A DNA stretch of 64,000 nt from Methylophilus glucosoxydans (lineage in GTDB: Bacteria > Pseudomonadota > Gammaproteobacteria > Burkholderiales > Methylophilaceae), in contig NZ_JBHTJW010000002.1 of NCBI RefSeq assembly GCF_042676145.1, forward strand, positions 1,488,001 through 1,552,000. The letters are read 5' to 3'. The first letter of the stretch is position 1. Each line of letters opens with the position of its first letter. The notes under the pieces were generated by a model. It did no database searches. It was not told where the DNA came from and worked only from the letters and a program-made list of their open reading frames with translations. Positions 9,018-17,485 of this stretch are shown here, piece by piece. The position numbers and the translations under genes are program-made.

Positions 9018-9503
9018 TTACTGAATAACGCCTAGTTGTTTGAACAAGCCATAAGCATCCAGCACATCCCAGTGCTCGGCCAGTTTACCGTTCTCGATCC
9101 TGAAAATATCCACGGCGTAAATACTGTAGTGCTTGCCTGTAGCCGGGATGCCTAACCAGTCGCCTTTTTGTGTCCCTGAATACACGCCATACGCCCAAAC
9201 GGTGTCCCCTTCGGCGACCAGCTTTTCCAGTTGATAGTGCCAGTCTGGTACGGCTTTAAACCAGGCACTAAAGAATTGCTCGAAGCCAGTCAGGCCTTGT
9301 GGCACGAGCGGGTTGTGTTGAATATAGCCTGCCTGCATGAAGTTGGGCAGTTGGCTCAGGTCTTTTTTCACAAAGACGGCAGTGGCAAAGTCTGCCAGCA
9401 GTTGTTTGTTTTGTTGCGTTTGGTCTTGTGCCATGGTGAGGGTTCCTTTGGTTAACAGGGTGGTGAATAGCAAGGTGGTAAGCAGCGATTTGAATAGATG
9501 CAT
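9018..9503 (-). CDS. Secreted SnoaL-like / NTF2-fold protein
   Basis: A 161-residue protein with an N-terminal signal peptide (MHLFKSLLTTLLFTTLLTKGTLTMAQ, shown here as positions 1-26) and one SnoaL-like (NTF2-fold) domain. Seen: the family pattern of a helix-rich start, YIQHNPLVPQG, FFSAWFKAVPDWHYQ, a VAEGDTVWAYGVYSGTQKG strand and ENGKLAEHWDVLD near the C-terminus. Members include polyketide cyclases and many proteins of unknown role; the substrate is unknown here. It is divergent from an HxlR-family regulator, the usual arrangement of a redox- or electrophile-responsive regulator and its target, so regulation by that neighbour is likely. Confidence 0.82.
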   Translation of the reverse strand: MHLFKSLLTTLLFTTLLTKGTLTMAQDQTQQNKQLLADFATAVFVKKDLSQLPNFMQAGYIQHNPLVPQGLTGFEQFFSAWFKAVPDWHYQLEKLVAEGDTVWAYGVYSGTQKGDWLGIPATGKHYSIYAVDIFRIENGKLAEHWDVLDAYGLFKQLGVIQ

Positions 9504-9568
9504 ATGGCTTCCTTAAGTGAGTTGAAAATGCTTGCGTGCTGTAGGTGTTGCGCATCATAATTTCAATG

Positions 9569-9601
9569 GTTACTTTTAGTAAGTAGGCACCTTAAAGTAA
9601 C
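9569..9601. promoter_or_regulatory. Inverted repeat, candidate HxlR operator
   Basis: The arms gttacttt (9569-9576) and aaagtaac (9594-9601) form a perfect 8-bp inverted repeat with a 17-bp spacer, and tagtaagta lies within it. It sits in the 146-bp divergent region between the SnoaL-like gene and the HxlR regulator, as expected for an autoregulated divergent operator. Assignment is by position and symmetry only. Confidence 0.5.
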
Positions 9602-9649
9602 TTATGCACTTGTTACTCACTTGAACGTCTTGGATACCGAGGGAAAACC

Positions 9650-10093
9650 ATGCTGGAACAGATAGAACAACCGTTGCAGATTGTCAGTAGCTGGAATGCG
9701 TATCAGGCAGCGTGCCCGACACGTTTGATGTTGAACCGGATAGCAGATAAGTGGACGGTGCTGGTATTGGGGTTGCTGGAGAATGAAACCAAGCGGTTTA
9801 GCACCTTGCAGCGCGAGATTGGTGGAATTTCACAAAAGATGCTGACACAAACATTGCGTGGGTTGGAGCGGGACGGGCTGATTGCGCGTACGGTGTATCC
9901 TGAGGTGCCGCCAAGAGTGGAGTACAAGATAACCCCGCTGGGGAACACGCTGGTGGGCCTGCTAGCCGCATTGCGGGACTGGTCTGAGACGCATATGGAT
10001 GAGGTGTTGCAAGCGCAACGTGATTATGATCAGGCGCAGCAGGCAGCCTCCAATCCCGAGGCTGCCTCTGGTGTGAGGGTGGTACGTTTTTGA
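9650..10093 (+). CDS. HxlR-family winged-helix transcriptional regulator
   Basis: Dimeric winged-helix DNA-binding protein. Seen: the HxlR signature CPTRLMLNRIADKWTVLVL near residue 23, LQREIGGISQKMLTQTLRGLERDGLI as the recognition-helix region, and VEYKITPLG in the wing. The single N-terminal Cys before the helix-turn-helix (CP motif) is the residue used by YodB/HypR-type members to sense quinones, aldehydes or disulfide stress. In a formaldehyde-producing organism an aldehyde signal is a reasonable guess but not shown. Divergent from the SnoaL-like gene, its probable target. Confidence 0.88.
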   Translation: MLEQIEQPLQIVSSWNAYQAACPTRLMLNRIADKWTVLVLGLLENETKRFSTLQREIGGISQKMLTQTLRGLERDGLIARTVYPEVPPRVEYKITPLGNTLVGLLAALRDWSETHMDEVLQAQRDYDQAQQAASNPEAASGVRVVRF

Positions 10094-10097
10094 CCCC

Positions 10098-10811
10098 TTA
10101 GGCTAGCAGCAAAAAAACGGTTGGTTTTTTATGCAAATCAGGCAGGGGTGCTTTTTTCCAGTCAGCCACTGTTTTTGTCACAATCAATTCTTCTTTGCCT
10201 GACACATTGCACGCCACACATAATTTTGTTTGTGCTTGCAGGTTAGCAATCAGGTCTTCTAGTACATGCTGGTTGCGGTAGGGTGTTTCAATAAACAGCT
10301 GGGTAGCTTGCTGTTTTTTTGAGTCAAACTCAATGCCTTTGATGGTTCTGATACGTTCATTTTTATCGTTGGGTAAATAGCCTAAAAACGTAAATCTCTG
10401 GCCGTTTAAGCCGCTGGCCATCAGTGCCAGCAGCAAGCTGCTGGGGCCGATGAGCGGGGTGACGCGTATACCTTTGTGATGAGCGACGGCGGCGAGCGCG
10501 GCCCCTGGATCGGCGATACCCGGGCAGCCGGCTTCACTCATCAAGCCAACATCCATGCCCTGTTGCACAGGTTGCAGTAACTTTTGCAGGTCTTTATTCG
10601 GTGTATCTTTAGTCAGCACCGTGAGCGTGATTTCACGCATAGGCACTGGGTGACCGCTGGCTCCCAGAAAGTGACGGGCAGTTTTTTCGTTCTCGACGAT
10701 AAAGTGACGCAAGCTGTGCATGCGTTGTAAGACTTCAGGCGGCACGACTTGTTGGGGCGTGGTGTCTTCCGTGAGGGGGACGGGAATAAAGTAGAGGGTT
10801 CCAGCAGTCAT
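10098..10811 (-). CDS. RsmI-like SAM-dependent methyltransferase
   Basis: Tetrapyrrole-methylase-fold protein of the COG0313 group. Seen: GTLYFIPVPL at the start, FIVENEKTARHFL, VGLMSEAGCPGIADPGAALAAVAH (the SAM/RNA-site core of RsmI, given here by its family), PLIGPSSLLLALMASGLNGQ, and LFIETPYRNQHVLEDL. At 237 residues it is shorter than true RsmI (about 280) and lacks the usual C-terminal extension, so it is probably the shorter RsmI-like paralogue rather than the 16S C1402 2'-O-methyltransferase itself. It converges with the HxlR gene, 4 bp away. Confidence 0.75.
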   Translation of the reverse strand: MTAGTLYFIPVPLTEDTTPQQVVPPEVLQRMHSLRHFIVENEKTARHFLGASGHPVPMREITLTVLTKDTPNKDLQKLLQPVQQGMDVGLMSEAGCPGIADPGAALAAVAHHKGIRVTPLIGPSSLLLALMASGLNGQRFTFLGYLPNDKNERIRTIKGIEFDSKKQQATQLFIETPYRNQHVLEDLIANLQAQTKLCVACNVSGKEELIVTKTVADWKKAPLPDLHKKPTVFLLLA

Positions 10812-10861
10812 GGCAATCTTAATGAGTTAAACAGCGTGATTATCCCACGGCCAGACAGCAA

Positions 10862-10889
10862 AAAAGCATTCTTTTGCAAGAATGCTTTT
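10862..10889 (-). terminator. Intrinsic terminator after the DUF4139 gene
   Basis: Perfect 12-bp stem (aaaagcattctt / aagaatgctttt) with loop ttgc, 40 bp downstream of the DUF4139 stop and upstream of the RsmI-like gene. Confidence 0.85.
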
Positions 10890-10929
10890 GTTGACGCCCT
10901 TGAAGCATGTTGAGCGGGAGTGTGGCAGG

Positions 10930-12369
10930 CTAATATTTCACCTGCACACGATATTTCAGCGTGGCATCGCCATCGGCAGGCACATTGATTTTCCAGCTGG
11001 CCTGGTGGGCACTGGTTTTCTGGTGTGGCTGTGATTCGCTTAGTATTTTCCAGCTACCTGCAATCGGTTCTTGTACGGTGACGGTGACCGCTTCTTTTTT
11101 CGCGTTGTGTAAAGTGATGGTATAAGCGCTTTCATACACGGGTGGCTGGTTTTGCTTGCTCAGGTTTTTAAAATCGGTTTGCACACGGTCAGCCGTCACA
11201 TCAAAGGCATTGCCAAGTTTGAGGCGCACCGTGTCGTTCTTTGGTGTATGGTCGATCTGGTCTTCGCCCACAAACTGTGCCGTGCCGTCGTGATCTTTTT
11301 TGTAAACGCGCATGGTGCCTTTAGGCAGTGGAATGCCCAACTGGCTACTTTCTTTGTTATCAAATTCTACAAAGACCTGCACTTTGAGTTTTTTGTCGAT
11401 ATCAGGATACTGACCCTGGAAGTAATACTCCGAGCCATTCAGTACCAGTTCTTTATGCGCCGGGATATGTTGCGCAGAAAGCAAGGCCACTTGTTTGGTT
11501 TGGTTTTCTGCAATGGTCGTAGGGCGTGGCAGGGTGTATAAATGATATTCGAGTAATGCTTGCTCGGTGGGCATGGCGGCTTCGGCGACCATGGCATCCG
11601 CGCGCATCATCATGGTTTTGGGGTGCATGACTTCACGCACACGGTTGACATCCCCTGCCACCAGTTGCACTTTTGCGTTGGGATAGCTGGTGCCGCTGGT
11701 ATTGGTGAGCGTGACCCAGCCAGACAGGTCTATCGCATCCTCTTTGCTGCTGAGCTCAGCGACATAGTCGGTTTTCCACTGCAAGCCGCCTGTGAGGTAA
11801 CTGAGCTCCAGAGTGGACTGTTCACCGCCTTTATATTGCAACTGCGTCGTCAGGGTTGGACGGTCTTTGAGCATGCCGGGGACGTTAGGATAGGCGATAC
11901 GGCCCGGGATCACGGTTTCGATACGGTTACCTATTTTGAGCACCGGGCCATCCTGGGCAGAGAGTACGGTGGCTGTTTCTTCAGTTTCGGCACCTGTGGT
12001 CGGGTTAGTACGAATCACGGTGACTTGTTGGCCGACATATTTTTCCAGCAGTTTGTGCGGGGTGAGCAAGTCAAAGTCGAAATTCTGTTCTAGCACCTGC
12101 AAGCTGGTGTTCGGGAGCAAGCTACGCAATAAGGCAGTTTCAGGCTTGATCTGCGCACTGACATCACGGAAAGAAACGGCAGATAGGCCGTTGCTTAACT
12201 TTAACTTGCGACTGTCTTTGACCAGCGCAAGGTCTTCATTGTAAATCGTCACCGCCACACTGGTCTGGTCAGATTGCGGGCTGGTGAGGGTGGTTTCCGC
12301 TTGTGCAGCGGCTGCATACGTCAATGCAGCCGTCCCCATGGAGAAAAATAGCAGGGTGCTGAGTCGCAT
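10930..12369 (-). CDS. Exported DUF4139 domain protein
   Basis: A 479-residue exported protein. ATG at 12369 is chosen because it follows AAAGGA and begins a clear signal peptide (MRLSTLLFFSMGTAALTYAAAAQA); the frame is open 26 codons further upstream. Seen: SVTIYNEDLALVKDSRKLKL-type N-terminal strand, YLTGGLQWKTDYVAELS, and a C-terminal region of beta-strands (YTITLHNAKKEAVTV, DATLKYRVQVKY) typical of DUF4139 proteins. These are beta-rich periplasmic or surface proteins without a proven function. Followed by its own terminator; no clear operon partner. Confidence 0.8.
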   Translation of the reverse strand: MRLSTLLFFSMGTAALTYAAAAQAETTLTSPQSDQTSVAVTIYNEDLALVKDSRKLKLSNGLSAVSFRDVSAQIKPETALLRSLLPNTSLQVLEQNFDFDLLTPHKLLEKYVGQQVTVIRTNPTTGAETEETATVLSAQDGPVLKIGNRIETVIPGRIAYPNVPGMLKDRPTLTTQLQYKGGEQSTLELSYLTGGLQWKTDYVAELSSKEDAIDLSGWVTLTNTSGTSYPNAKVQLVAGDVNRVREVMHPKTMMMRADAMVAEAAMPTEQALLEYHLYTLPRPTTIAENQTKQVALLSAQHIPAHKELVLNGSEYYFQGQYPDIDKKLKVQVFVEFDNKESSQLGIPLPKGTMRVYKKDHDGTAQFVGEDQIDHTPKNDTVRLKLGNAFDVTADRVQTDFKNLSKQNQPPVYESAYTITLHNAKKEAVTVTVQEPIAGSWKILSESQPHQKTSAHQASWKINVPADGDATLKYRVQVKY

Positions 12370-12463
12370 GTGTATCCTTTCGTTATGGGTTATTTGCGTT
12401 TTAAGCATGAGACTGCCTAAACGCATTGGCCGTTCAAAAGTTAACACACGACTTTGTTTTATG

Positions 12464-13060
12464 CTATCGAGTTGAAGCCGATAATACGTCTACACCCGCT
12501 TGTCGCAGCATCTCGACCAAGGCAATCAAGGGCAGTCCTATCAGCGCATTCGGGTCATCGCCCCGCATATAGTCCAGCAGCGCGATGCCCATGCCTTCAG
12601 ATTTGGCACTGCCTGCACAGTCATAAGGTTGTTCAAGGTGCAGGTAGGTCTCGATCTGGCTGGCACTTAAGGATTTGAATTTAACGAAATAGGGCACGAT
12701 GGTGGCTTGCATGTACTGCCGTTGGCTGTCATACAGGCACAAGGCACTATGAAAAACCACCTCTTTGCCGCTGAGCATGGTGAGTTGCCTGACAGCATTG
12801 GCATGATTGCCAGGTTTACCTATCTGCATACCATCCACGGTCGCGACCTGGTCGCAGCCAATAATCAGTGCGTCAGGCTGTGTTTCTGCCACTTTGCGGG
12901 CCTTGGCCTCTGCCAAGCGCAAAGCAGTCTGTTCGGGGCTTTCGTTAGGTAATGGCGTTTCATCAATCTCTGGTGACAGGCAGGTAAACGGTAAATGCAG
13001 CTTTTGCAGTACTTCACGCCGGTAACGTGAAGAGGAGGCGAGAATCAGTGATTGTTTCAT
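12464..13060 (-). CDS. yceF: Maf-family nucleotide pyrophosphatase, YceF type
   Basis: House-cleaning nucleotide pyrophosphatase; the YceF subgroup hydrolyses 7-methyl-GTP. Seen: LILASSSRYRREVLQKL at the N-terminus (Maf S-R-x-x substrate loop), EIDETPLPNESPEQTALRLA, GCDQVATVDG (catalytic Asp region), GKPGNHANAVRQL and CAGSAKSEGMGIALLD. CAGSAKSEG rather than the dTTP/UTP-type motif supports the YceF subgroup. 198 residues, family-typical. It lies just downstream of the pyruvate carboxylase genes but behind their terminator, so it is probably transcribed separately. Confidence 0.88.
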   Translation of the reverse strand: MKQSLILASSSRYRREVLQKLHLPFTCLSPEIDETPLPNESPEQTALRLAEAKARKVAETQPDALIIGCDQVATVDGMQIGKPGNHANAVRQLTMLSGKEVVFHSALCLYDSQRQYMQATIVPYFVKFKSLSASQIETYLHLEQPYDCAGSAKSEGMGIALLDYMRGDDPNALIGLPLIALVEMLRQAGVDVLSASTR

Positions 13061-13080
13061 GGATCAGGTAGCTCAAAAGC

Positions 13081-13110
13081 AAAAATCCCTGAATTGCTTC
13101 AGGGATTTTT
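13081..13110 (-). terminator. Intrinsic terminator after pycB
   Basis: Perfect 13-bp stem (aaaaatccctgaa / ttcagggattttt) with loop ttgc. Located 11 bp after the stop of the carboxyltransferase subunit; separates it from yceF. Confidence 0.9.
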
Positions 13111-13121
13111 GTTGATTGTAA

Positions 13122-14969
13122 TTATTCAGGTTGAATTTCAATCAGAGTTTCATCTGGCGTGACACTGTCGCCCTTGGTCACGTGAATGGCGACCACGGTG
13201 CCCGATTTGCTGGCCTGGATCTCGTTTTCCATTTTCATGGCTTCGATCACCAACACGCCATCACCGGCATTGACTTTGTCACCCACATTCACTTTTACCG
13301 TCACTATCGTGCCTGGCATTGCCGTGGTGACGCAGCCTGGATGGTGAGGGCGTGGACGCCCACTCGCTGCGACTGCAGCGGCTTTTTTCTTGCTGCCGTT
13401 ACTGCCGCCACCGCTGACTTCCATTTCGCTCAAGGTCTCAACAAACACTTCTTCAGAAATGCCGTCTACCTTGACATAGTAAGGTCTGCGTTCTTCACCC
13501 GCGTGACCGCTGCCGGTCAGCTTGATATGGTAGGTTTCACCGTGCAGGGTAATGTTGAACTCATTCGGCGCATAACGGGCGGCCGCTGTTTGCTGGGTGA
13601 CCGCGTCTTTGCTCAACAATGGCTCTGGATTCAATGAGCCTGCATTGCGTTCTTGCAAGAACGTTTTACCGATGTCCGGGAACATGGCATAGGTCAATAC
13701 ATCTTGCTCGTTATTAGCAAAGCGCTCGGCCTCGGACTGCAGCTTGACCATTTCCGGTTGCAGCAAGTCTGCTGGACGGCAGGTAATGACTTCAGCATCG
13801 CCAACCGCTTGTTTGCGCACCTCAGCATTGACTGCCGCAGGCGCTTTGCCATATTGGCCTAACAAGTAATTTTTGACTTCGTTGGTAATGGACTTGTAGC
13901 GGCCACCGGTCAATACGTTCAGTACAGCTTGTGTCCCGACGATTTGCGAGGTGGGGGTCACCAACGGAGGATAACCAAGATCTTGACGCACACGTGGAAT
14001 CTCGGCCAGCACCTCGTCCATACGGTTAAGCGCACCTTGTTCCTTCAACTGGTTGGACAGGTTGGAAATCATGCCACCTGGTACTTGGTTGACCAGAACG
14101 CGGGTATCCACGCCGGTAAACTCGCTTTCAAATTGCCAGTATTTCTTGCGCACTTCTTTGAAGTAGGCGGTGATTTCCTGCAACTTGCCCAAATCGAGGC
14201 CGGTATCGTATTCAGTACCTTTAAGTGCAGCCACAAGGCTTTCTGTGGTCGGATGGCTGGCACCTTCGGAGAATGAAGAGTTGCAGGTATCAATAATATC
14301 CACGCCGCTTTCCACGCTCTTGAGCAAGACCATACTGGCCAGACCGGAGGTGGCGTGGCTGTGCATGTGTACGGGCACGCTGACCGCAGCCTTCAGACCC
14401 TTGACCAGTTCGGCGGCCATGGTCGGTGTCAGCAGGCCAGCCATGTCCTTGACGCCAATGCTGTCACAGCCCAGCGCCTCAAGCTCTTTGGCCATGCTCA
14501 CAAAGTAGGCCACATCATGCACCGGGCTGGTCGTAAAGGACAGGGTACCGATGGCATGTTTCTTGACAGATTTAACGGCTTCAATCGCGGTTTTCAGGTT
14601 GCGGATGTCATTCATCGCATCAAAAATACGGAACACATCGACACCGGCATCGGCTGCCTGTTTGACAAAGGCATGCACGACGTCATCAGAGTAATGACGG
14701 TAGCCCAGCAAGTTCTGGCCACGCAACAGCATATTGATAGGCGTATTGGGCAAGGCTTTACGCAAGCTACGCAGGCGTTCCCACGGATCTTCCTTCAAAA
14801 AGCGGACGCATGCGTCAAAGGTTGCACCGCCCCAGGCTTCGAGAGACCAGAACCCAATCTCATCCAGCTTGCTGCAGATCGGCAGCATGTCTTCGGTGCG
14901 CATGCGCGTGGCAATCAGGGATTGGTGACCATCTCTTAAAACGAGTTCGGTGACATGTATTTTGCTCAT
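13122..14969 (-). CDS. pycB: Pyruvate carboxylase subunit B (carboxyltransferase plus biotin carrier)
   Basis: Transfers CO2 from carboxybiotin to pyruvate, giving oxaloacetate. Seen: HMGL-like TIM barrel beginning TELVLRDGHQSL with WGGATFDAC and the metal-site HMHSHATSG near residue 207, a PYC_OADA conserved domain, a Ser/Gly/Lys/Ala linker, and a C-terminal biotinyl domain with EAMKMEN near residue 578. The same architecture occurs in oxaloacetate decarboxylase alpha, but no membrane beta/gamma subunits are nearby and a biotin carboxylase subunit is directly upstream, so a two-subunit pyruvate carboxylase is the better call. Anaplerotic role expected. Confidence 0.88.
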   Translation of the reverse strand: MSKIHVTELVLRDGHQSLIATRMRTEDMLPICSKLDEIGFWSLEAWGGATFDACVRFLKEDPWERLRSLRKALPNTPINMLLRGQNLLGYRHYSDDVVHAFVKQAADAGVDVFRIFDAMNDIRNLKTAIEAVKSVKKHAIGTLSFTTSPVHDVAYFVSMAKELEALGCDSIGVKDMAGLLTPTMAAELVKGLKAAVSVPVHMHSHATSGLASMVLLKSVESGVDIIDTCNSSFSEGASHPTTESLVAALKGTEYDTGLDLGKLQEITAYFKEVRKKYWQFESEFTGVDTRVLVNQVPGGMISNLSNQLKEQGALNRMDEVLAEIPRVRQDLGYPPLVTPTSQIVGTQAVLNVLTGGRYKSITNEVKNYLLGQYGKAPAAVNAEVRKQAVGDAEVITCRPADLLQPEMVKLQSEAERFANNEQDVLTYAMFPDIGKTFLQERNAGSLNPEPLLSKDAVTQQTAAARYAPNEFNITLHGETYHIKLTGSGHAGEERRPYYVKVDGISEEVFVETLSEMEVSGGGSNGSKKKAAAVAASGRPRPHHPGCVTTAMPGTIVTVKVNVGDKVNAGDGVLVIEAMKMENEIQASKSGTVVAIHVTKGDSVTPDETLIEIQPE

Positions 14970-15010
14970 AGTCTTGTCGATCTAAATAAATATCTTGCAA
15001 TGCGGGTTAA

Positions 15011-16429
15011 TCAAATACCTTCGTGGGCGGCAATCGCAGCCGCAATGGCGGCTGCCATTAACTCTTTGGGTAATCCTACGTCGTACTCAGTCAGCTCGGG
15101 GTGTTGCTCCACAAAGCTGGTATTGAAATCAGCGGCGCGGAAGTCTGGATGCTGCATGATCTGCTGGTAGTATGGAATGGTCGTTTTGACGCCATAGACA
15201 ATCATGTCATTCAAGGCACGGCGACCGCGTTCAATCACGCTTTCCCAATCCAGGGCCCAAACCGTCAGTTTTGCACACATGGAGTCGTAGTAAGGCGGAA
15301 TGACATATCCGCTGTAAATCGCCGCATCCATACGTACACCCGGACCGCCGGGCGCATAGTAGCGGGTGATTTTACCAAAGCTGGGCAAAAAGTCTTTTTT
15401 CGGGTCTTCTGCGTTAATCCGGTACTCCATGGCAAAGCCACGGAAAGCAATTTCACTTTGCTTGTATTGCAGCGGTAAGCCGGCCGCAACACGAATCTGC
15501 TGTTGAACAATGTCCACGCCAGTAATGGTCTCGGTCACAGTATGCTCTACCTGTAAGCGCGTGTTCATTTCCATGAAGTAAAAGTTATTGTCTGAATCCA
15601 GCAAGAACTCAACCGTACCAGCGTTTTCATAGCCGACGGCCTTAGCCGCTTTCACACCCAGACCACCGATATATTCACGTTGGGCTTGAGTCAGTTGTGG
15701 AGAGGGCGCAATCTCGATCAGTTTCTGGTTACGACGCTGGATGGAACAATCGCGTTCAAACAAATGAATGACATTGCCATGTGAGTCGGCCAGCACTTGC
15801 ACTTCGATATGGCGCGGATGCACCACGCACTTTTCGAGAAAGACTTCTGGCTTGCCAAAGGCTTTGCTGGCTTCTGAAATGACACGGTCGTAGTTACTGA
15901 GTAGCTCTTTCTCGTTGTCGCAACGACGAATTCCGCGGCCACCGCCACCATTCGTCGCCTTGAGCATCACGGGATAGCCAATTTTATTGGCCAAAGTCAC
16001 CGCGGCCTCTACCGATTCCAGATTGCCTTCACTGCCTGGCACGCAAGGAATGCCTGCGTTAATCATGGCATTACGTGCCTGGATCTTGTCACCCATTTGA
16101 CGGATGACGTCGGCATCAGGACCAATGAACTTGATGCCGCGACGTGCGCAGACTTCAGCAAGTTCTGGATTCTCAGACAGGAAGCCATAACCAGGATGCA
16201 AGGCGTCACAGCCTGCAGCCACAGCAATGTTGACTATATTGTGTGCGTTCAGGTAGCCTGCGACAGGGTCTGAGCCAATGTTATAGGCTTCGTCTGCCTT
16301 TTTAACATGCAACGCATGGCGGTCAGCATCGGAGTAAATAGCTACCGATTTAATGCCCATTTCAGAGCAGGCACGTACGATGCGCACCGCAATTTCACCG
16401 CGATTCGCGACTAAAATTTTCTTAAACAC
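15011..16429 (-). CDS. pycA: Pyruvate carboxylase subunit A (biotin carboxylase)
   Basis: ATP- and bicarbonate-dependent biotin carboxylase. Seen: FKKILVANRGEIAVRI at the N-terminus, HPGYGFLSEN, the ATP-grasp glycine loop NGGGGRGIR near residue 158, ERDCSIQRRNQKLIEIAPSP, EMNTRLQVEHTVTE and MEYRINAEDP. 472 residues, longer than AccC of fatty acid synthesis by a short Ala-rich tail (AAAIAAAIAAHEGI). It is followed 41 bp later by pycB in the same direction, and no accB is adjacent, which together favour pyruvate carboxylase over acetyl-CoA carboxylase. Confidence 0.87.
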   Translation of the reverse strand: MFKKILVANRGEIAVRIVRACSEMGIKSVAIYSDADRHALHVKKADEAYNIGSDPVAGYLNAHNIVNIAVAAGCDALHPGYGFLSENPELAEVCARRGIKFIGPDADVIRQMGDKIQARNAMINAGIPCVPGSEGNLESVEAAVTLANKIGYPVMLKATNGGGGRGIRRCDNEKELLSNYDRVISEASKAFGKPEVFLEKCVVHPRHIEVQVLADSHGNVIHLFERDCSIQRRNQKLIEIAPSPQLTQAQREYIGGLGVKAAKAVGYENAGTVEFLLDSDNNFYFMEMNTRLQVEHTVTETITGVDIVQQQIRVAAGLPLQYKQSEIAFRGFAMEYRINAEDPKKDFLPSFGKITRYYAPGGPGVRMDAAIYSGYVIPPYYDSMCAKLTVWALDWESVIERGRRALNDMIVYGVKTTIPYYQQIMQHPDFRAADFNTSFVEQHPELTEYDVGLPKELMAAAIAAAIAAHEGI

Positions 16430-16769
16430 ACATTACCCTTAAAGCAAGAAAAAAGGACTAGAGTCTTTTAGTAACTCAACCGAGTTTTTCAATCTCCAGG
16501 AGACTGAATATAAAACGGTTCAAGTTGATTTGGTTGTGGTTTGGAGTCGTCTTTGCTACAGCAACAAATGGCCGATCAGGCAAACCGGCACCATGGGTGC
16601 GCCCTTGAACAGAGCGCCGCGTGATGCGGTGTCATTATAACAACAAACCTTGCGCTTAAACAGAGGCCTGTCATTTTAGTGCTGGCCTTGTCCGTGTTTT
16701 AGTCGTCAATGATCATTGAGTTTGTTATAGTGCCGGCTTAATAGTTGATTGAATTGTTTGGTAAAGATC
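16430..16769. other. Divergent pycA / yceD intergenic region
   Basis: About 340 bp with no coding frame. It holds the leader of pycA on the minus side and the promoter of the yceD-fab cluster on the plus side. A perfect 14-bp palindrome tcaatgatcattga is at 16707-16720, just upstream of an extended -10-like TGTTATAGT. No known riboswitch fold was recognised. Confidence 0.5.
16707..16732 (+). promoter_or_regulatory. Candidate promoter with overlapping palindrome for yceD-rpmF-fab cluster
   Basis: Extended -10-like element TGTTATAGT about 40 bp before the yceD start, with a perfect 14-bp palindrome (tcaatgatcattga) at 16707-16720 lying over the -35 region, suggesting repressor control. The regulator is unknown. 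Confidence 0.4.
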
Positions 16770-17276
16770 ATGGCGCATTTTCAGGAGCTGGCAAAGCAGC
16801 AAAAAACCGTTGAGGGGGCGTTAGCGCTGAGCGCTATGCCCAGGTTACATGAGGCGTTGCAAGCGCTAGGAGTGACGGATGCGGCCGCCCTCGACGGCAT
16901 ACAGGTGCATTATCGGTTGCAAGGCTTGCCATCCCGCTATTTTGGTGAGGTGTCGCTGCCTATGCTGGCGCTGAGTTTGCAGACGACTTTGCCGCTGGTG
17001 TGCCAGCGCTGCTTTGAGCCCATGCCAGAGTCGCTAGAGATGACCTTTGAATTTGCGCTTTGTGATGAGCCGCCGGAAGCATTGCTAGAAGATGAAACGG
17101 TGGATTGGCTGGAATCTACGGATGAGTCGTCACTGGAAGTGTTGGTCGAGGATGAGTTGTTGATGGCGCTGCCTATCTCTGTCATGCATGAAGAGGCGTG
17201 TACACAATTACAACAGTCTGCGGGTGAAAAGCCGAATCCATTTGCTGTGCTCAAGCAGTTGAAGCTGGACAAATAA
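16770..17276 (+). CDS. yceD: YceD family protein (DUF177)
   Basis: Small acidic conserved protein found next to rpmF in most bacteria and linked to 23S rRNA/large-subunit maturation in plants and bacteria. Seen: a basic N-terminus, a central CQRCFEPM motif of the DUF177 type, and a very acidic C-terminal half (EDETVDWLESTDESS). ATG 16770 is used; a TTG at 16749 would add seven residues. 168 residues. First gene of the fatty acid/ribosome cluster, followed by a separate rpmF promoter. Confidence 0.85.
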   Translation: MAHFQELAKQQKTVEGALALSAMPRLHEALQALGVTDAAALDGIQVHYRLQGLPSRYFGEVSLPMLALSLQTTLPLVCQRCFEPMPESLEMTFEFALCDEPPEALLEDETVDWLESTDESSLEVLVEDELLMALPISVMHEEACTQLQQSAGEKPNPFAVLKQLKLDK

Positions 17277-17349
17277 CCCCGTAAGCTGGGTGTTCATGCC
17301 GCGAATCATGGCAAATAAACCAATGAAAAGCGATATTTGCATGATTTAT

Positions 17350-17378
17350 TTGCAGTTGTCCCTGAGTTATTTTATAAT
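17350..17378 (+). promoter_or_regulatory. Promoter of rpmF
   Basis: TTGCAG (17350-17355), 17-bp spacer, TATAAT (17373-17378): a near-consensus sigma-70 promoter about 107 bp before the rpmF start. Confidence 0.65.
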
Positions 17379-17485
17379 GCTGGATTAGGTAGCATTTTTA
17401 ATTTATTAATAACCGAGTTTGTTTTATAAACTGTCATTGAGCTTCGATACATGAGGTGTGGCGGTTTGATATTGGAGTAACTTAA

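Noticed and set aside
13122..14969. Oxaloacetate decarboxylase alpha subunit
   Set aside because: Architecture is the same, but there is a biotin carboxylase gene directly upstream and no beta or gamma subunit genes nearby.
16430..16769. Riboswitch upstream of pycA or yceD
   Set aside because: No known aptamer core was recognised on either strand.
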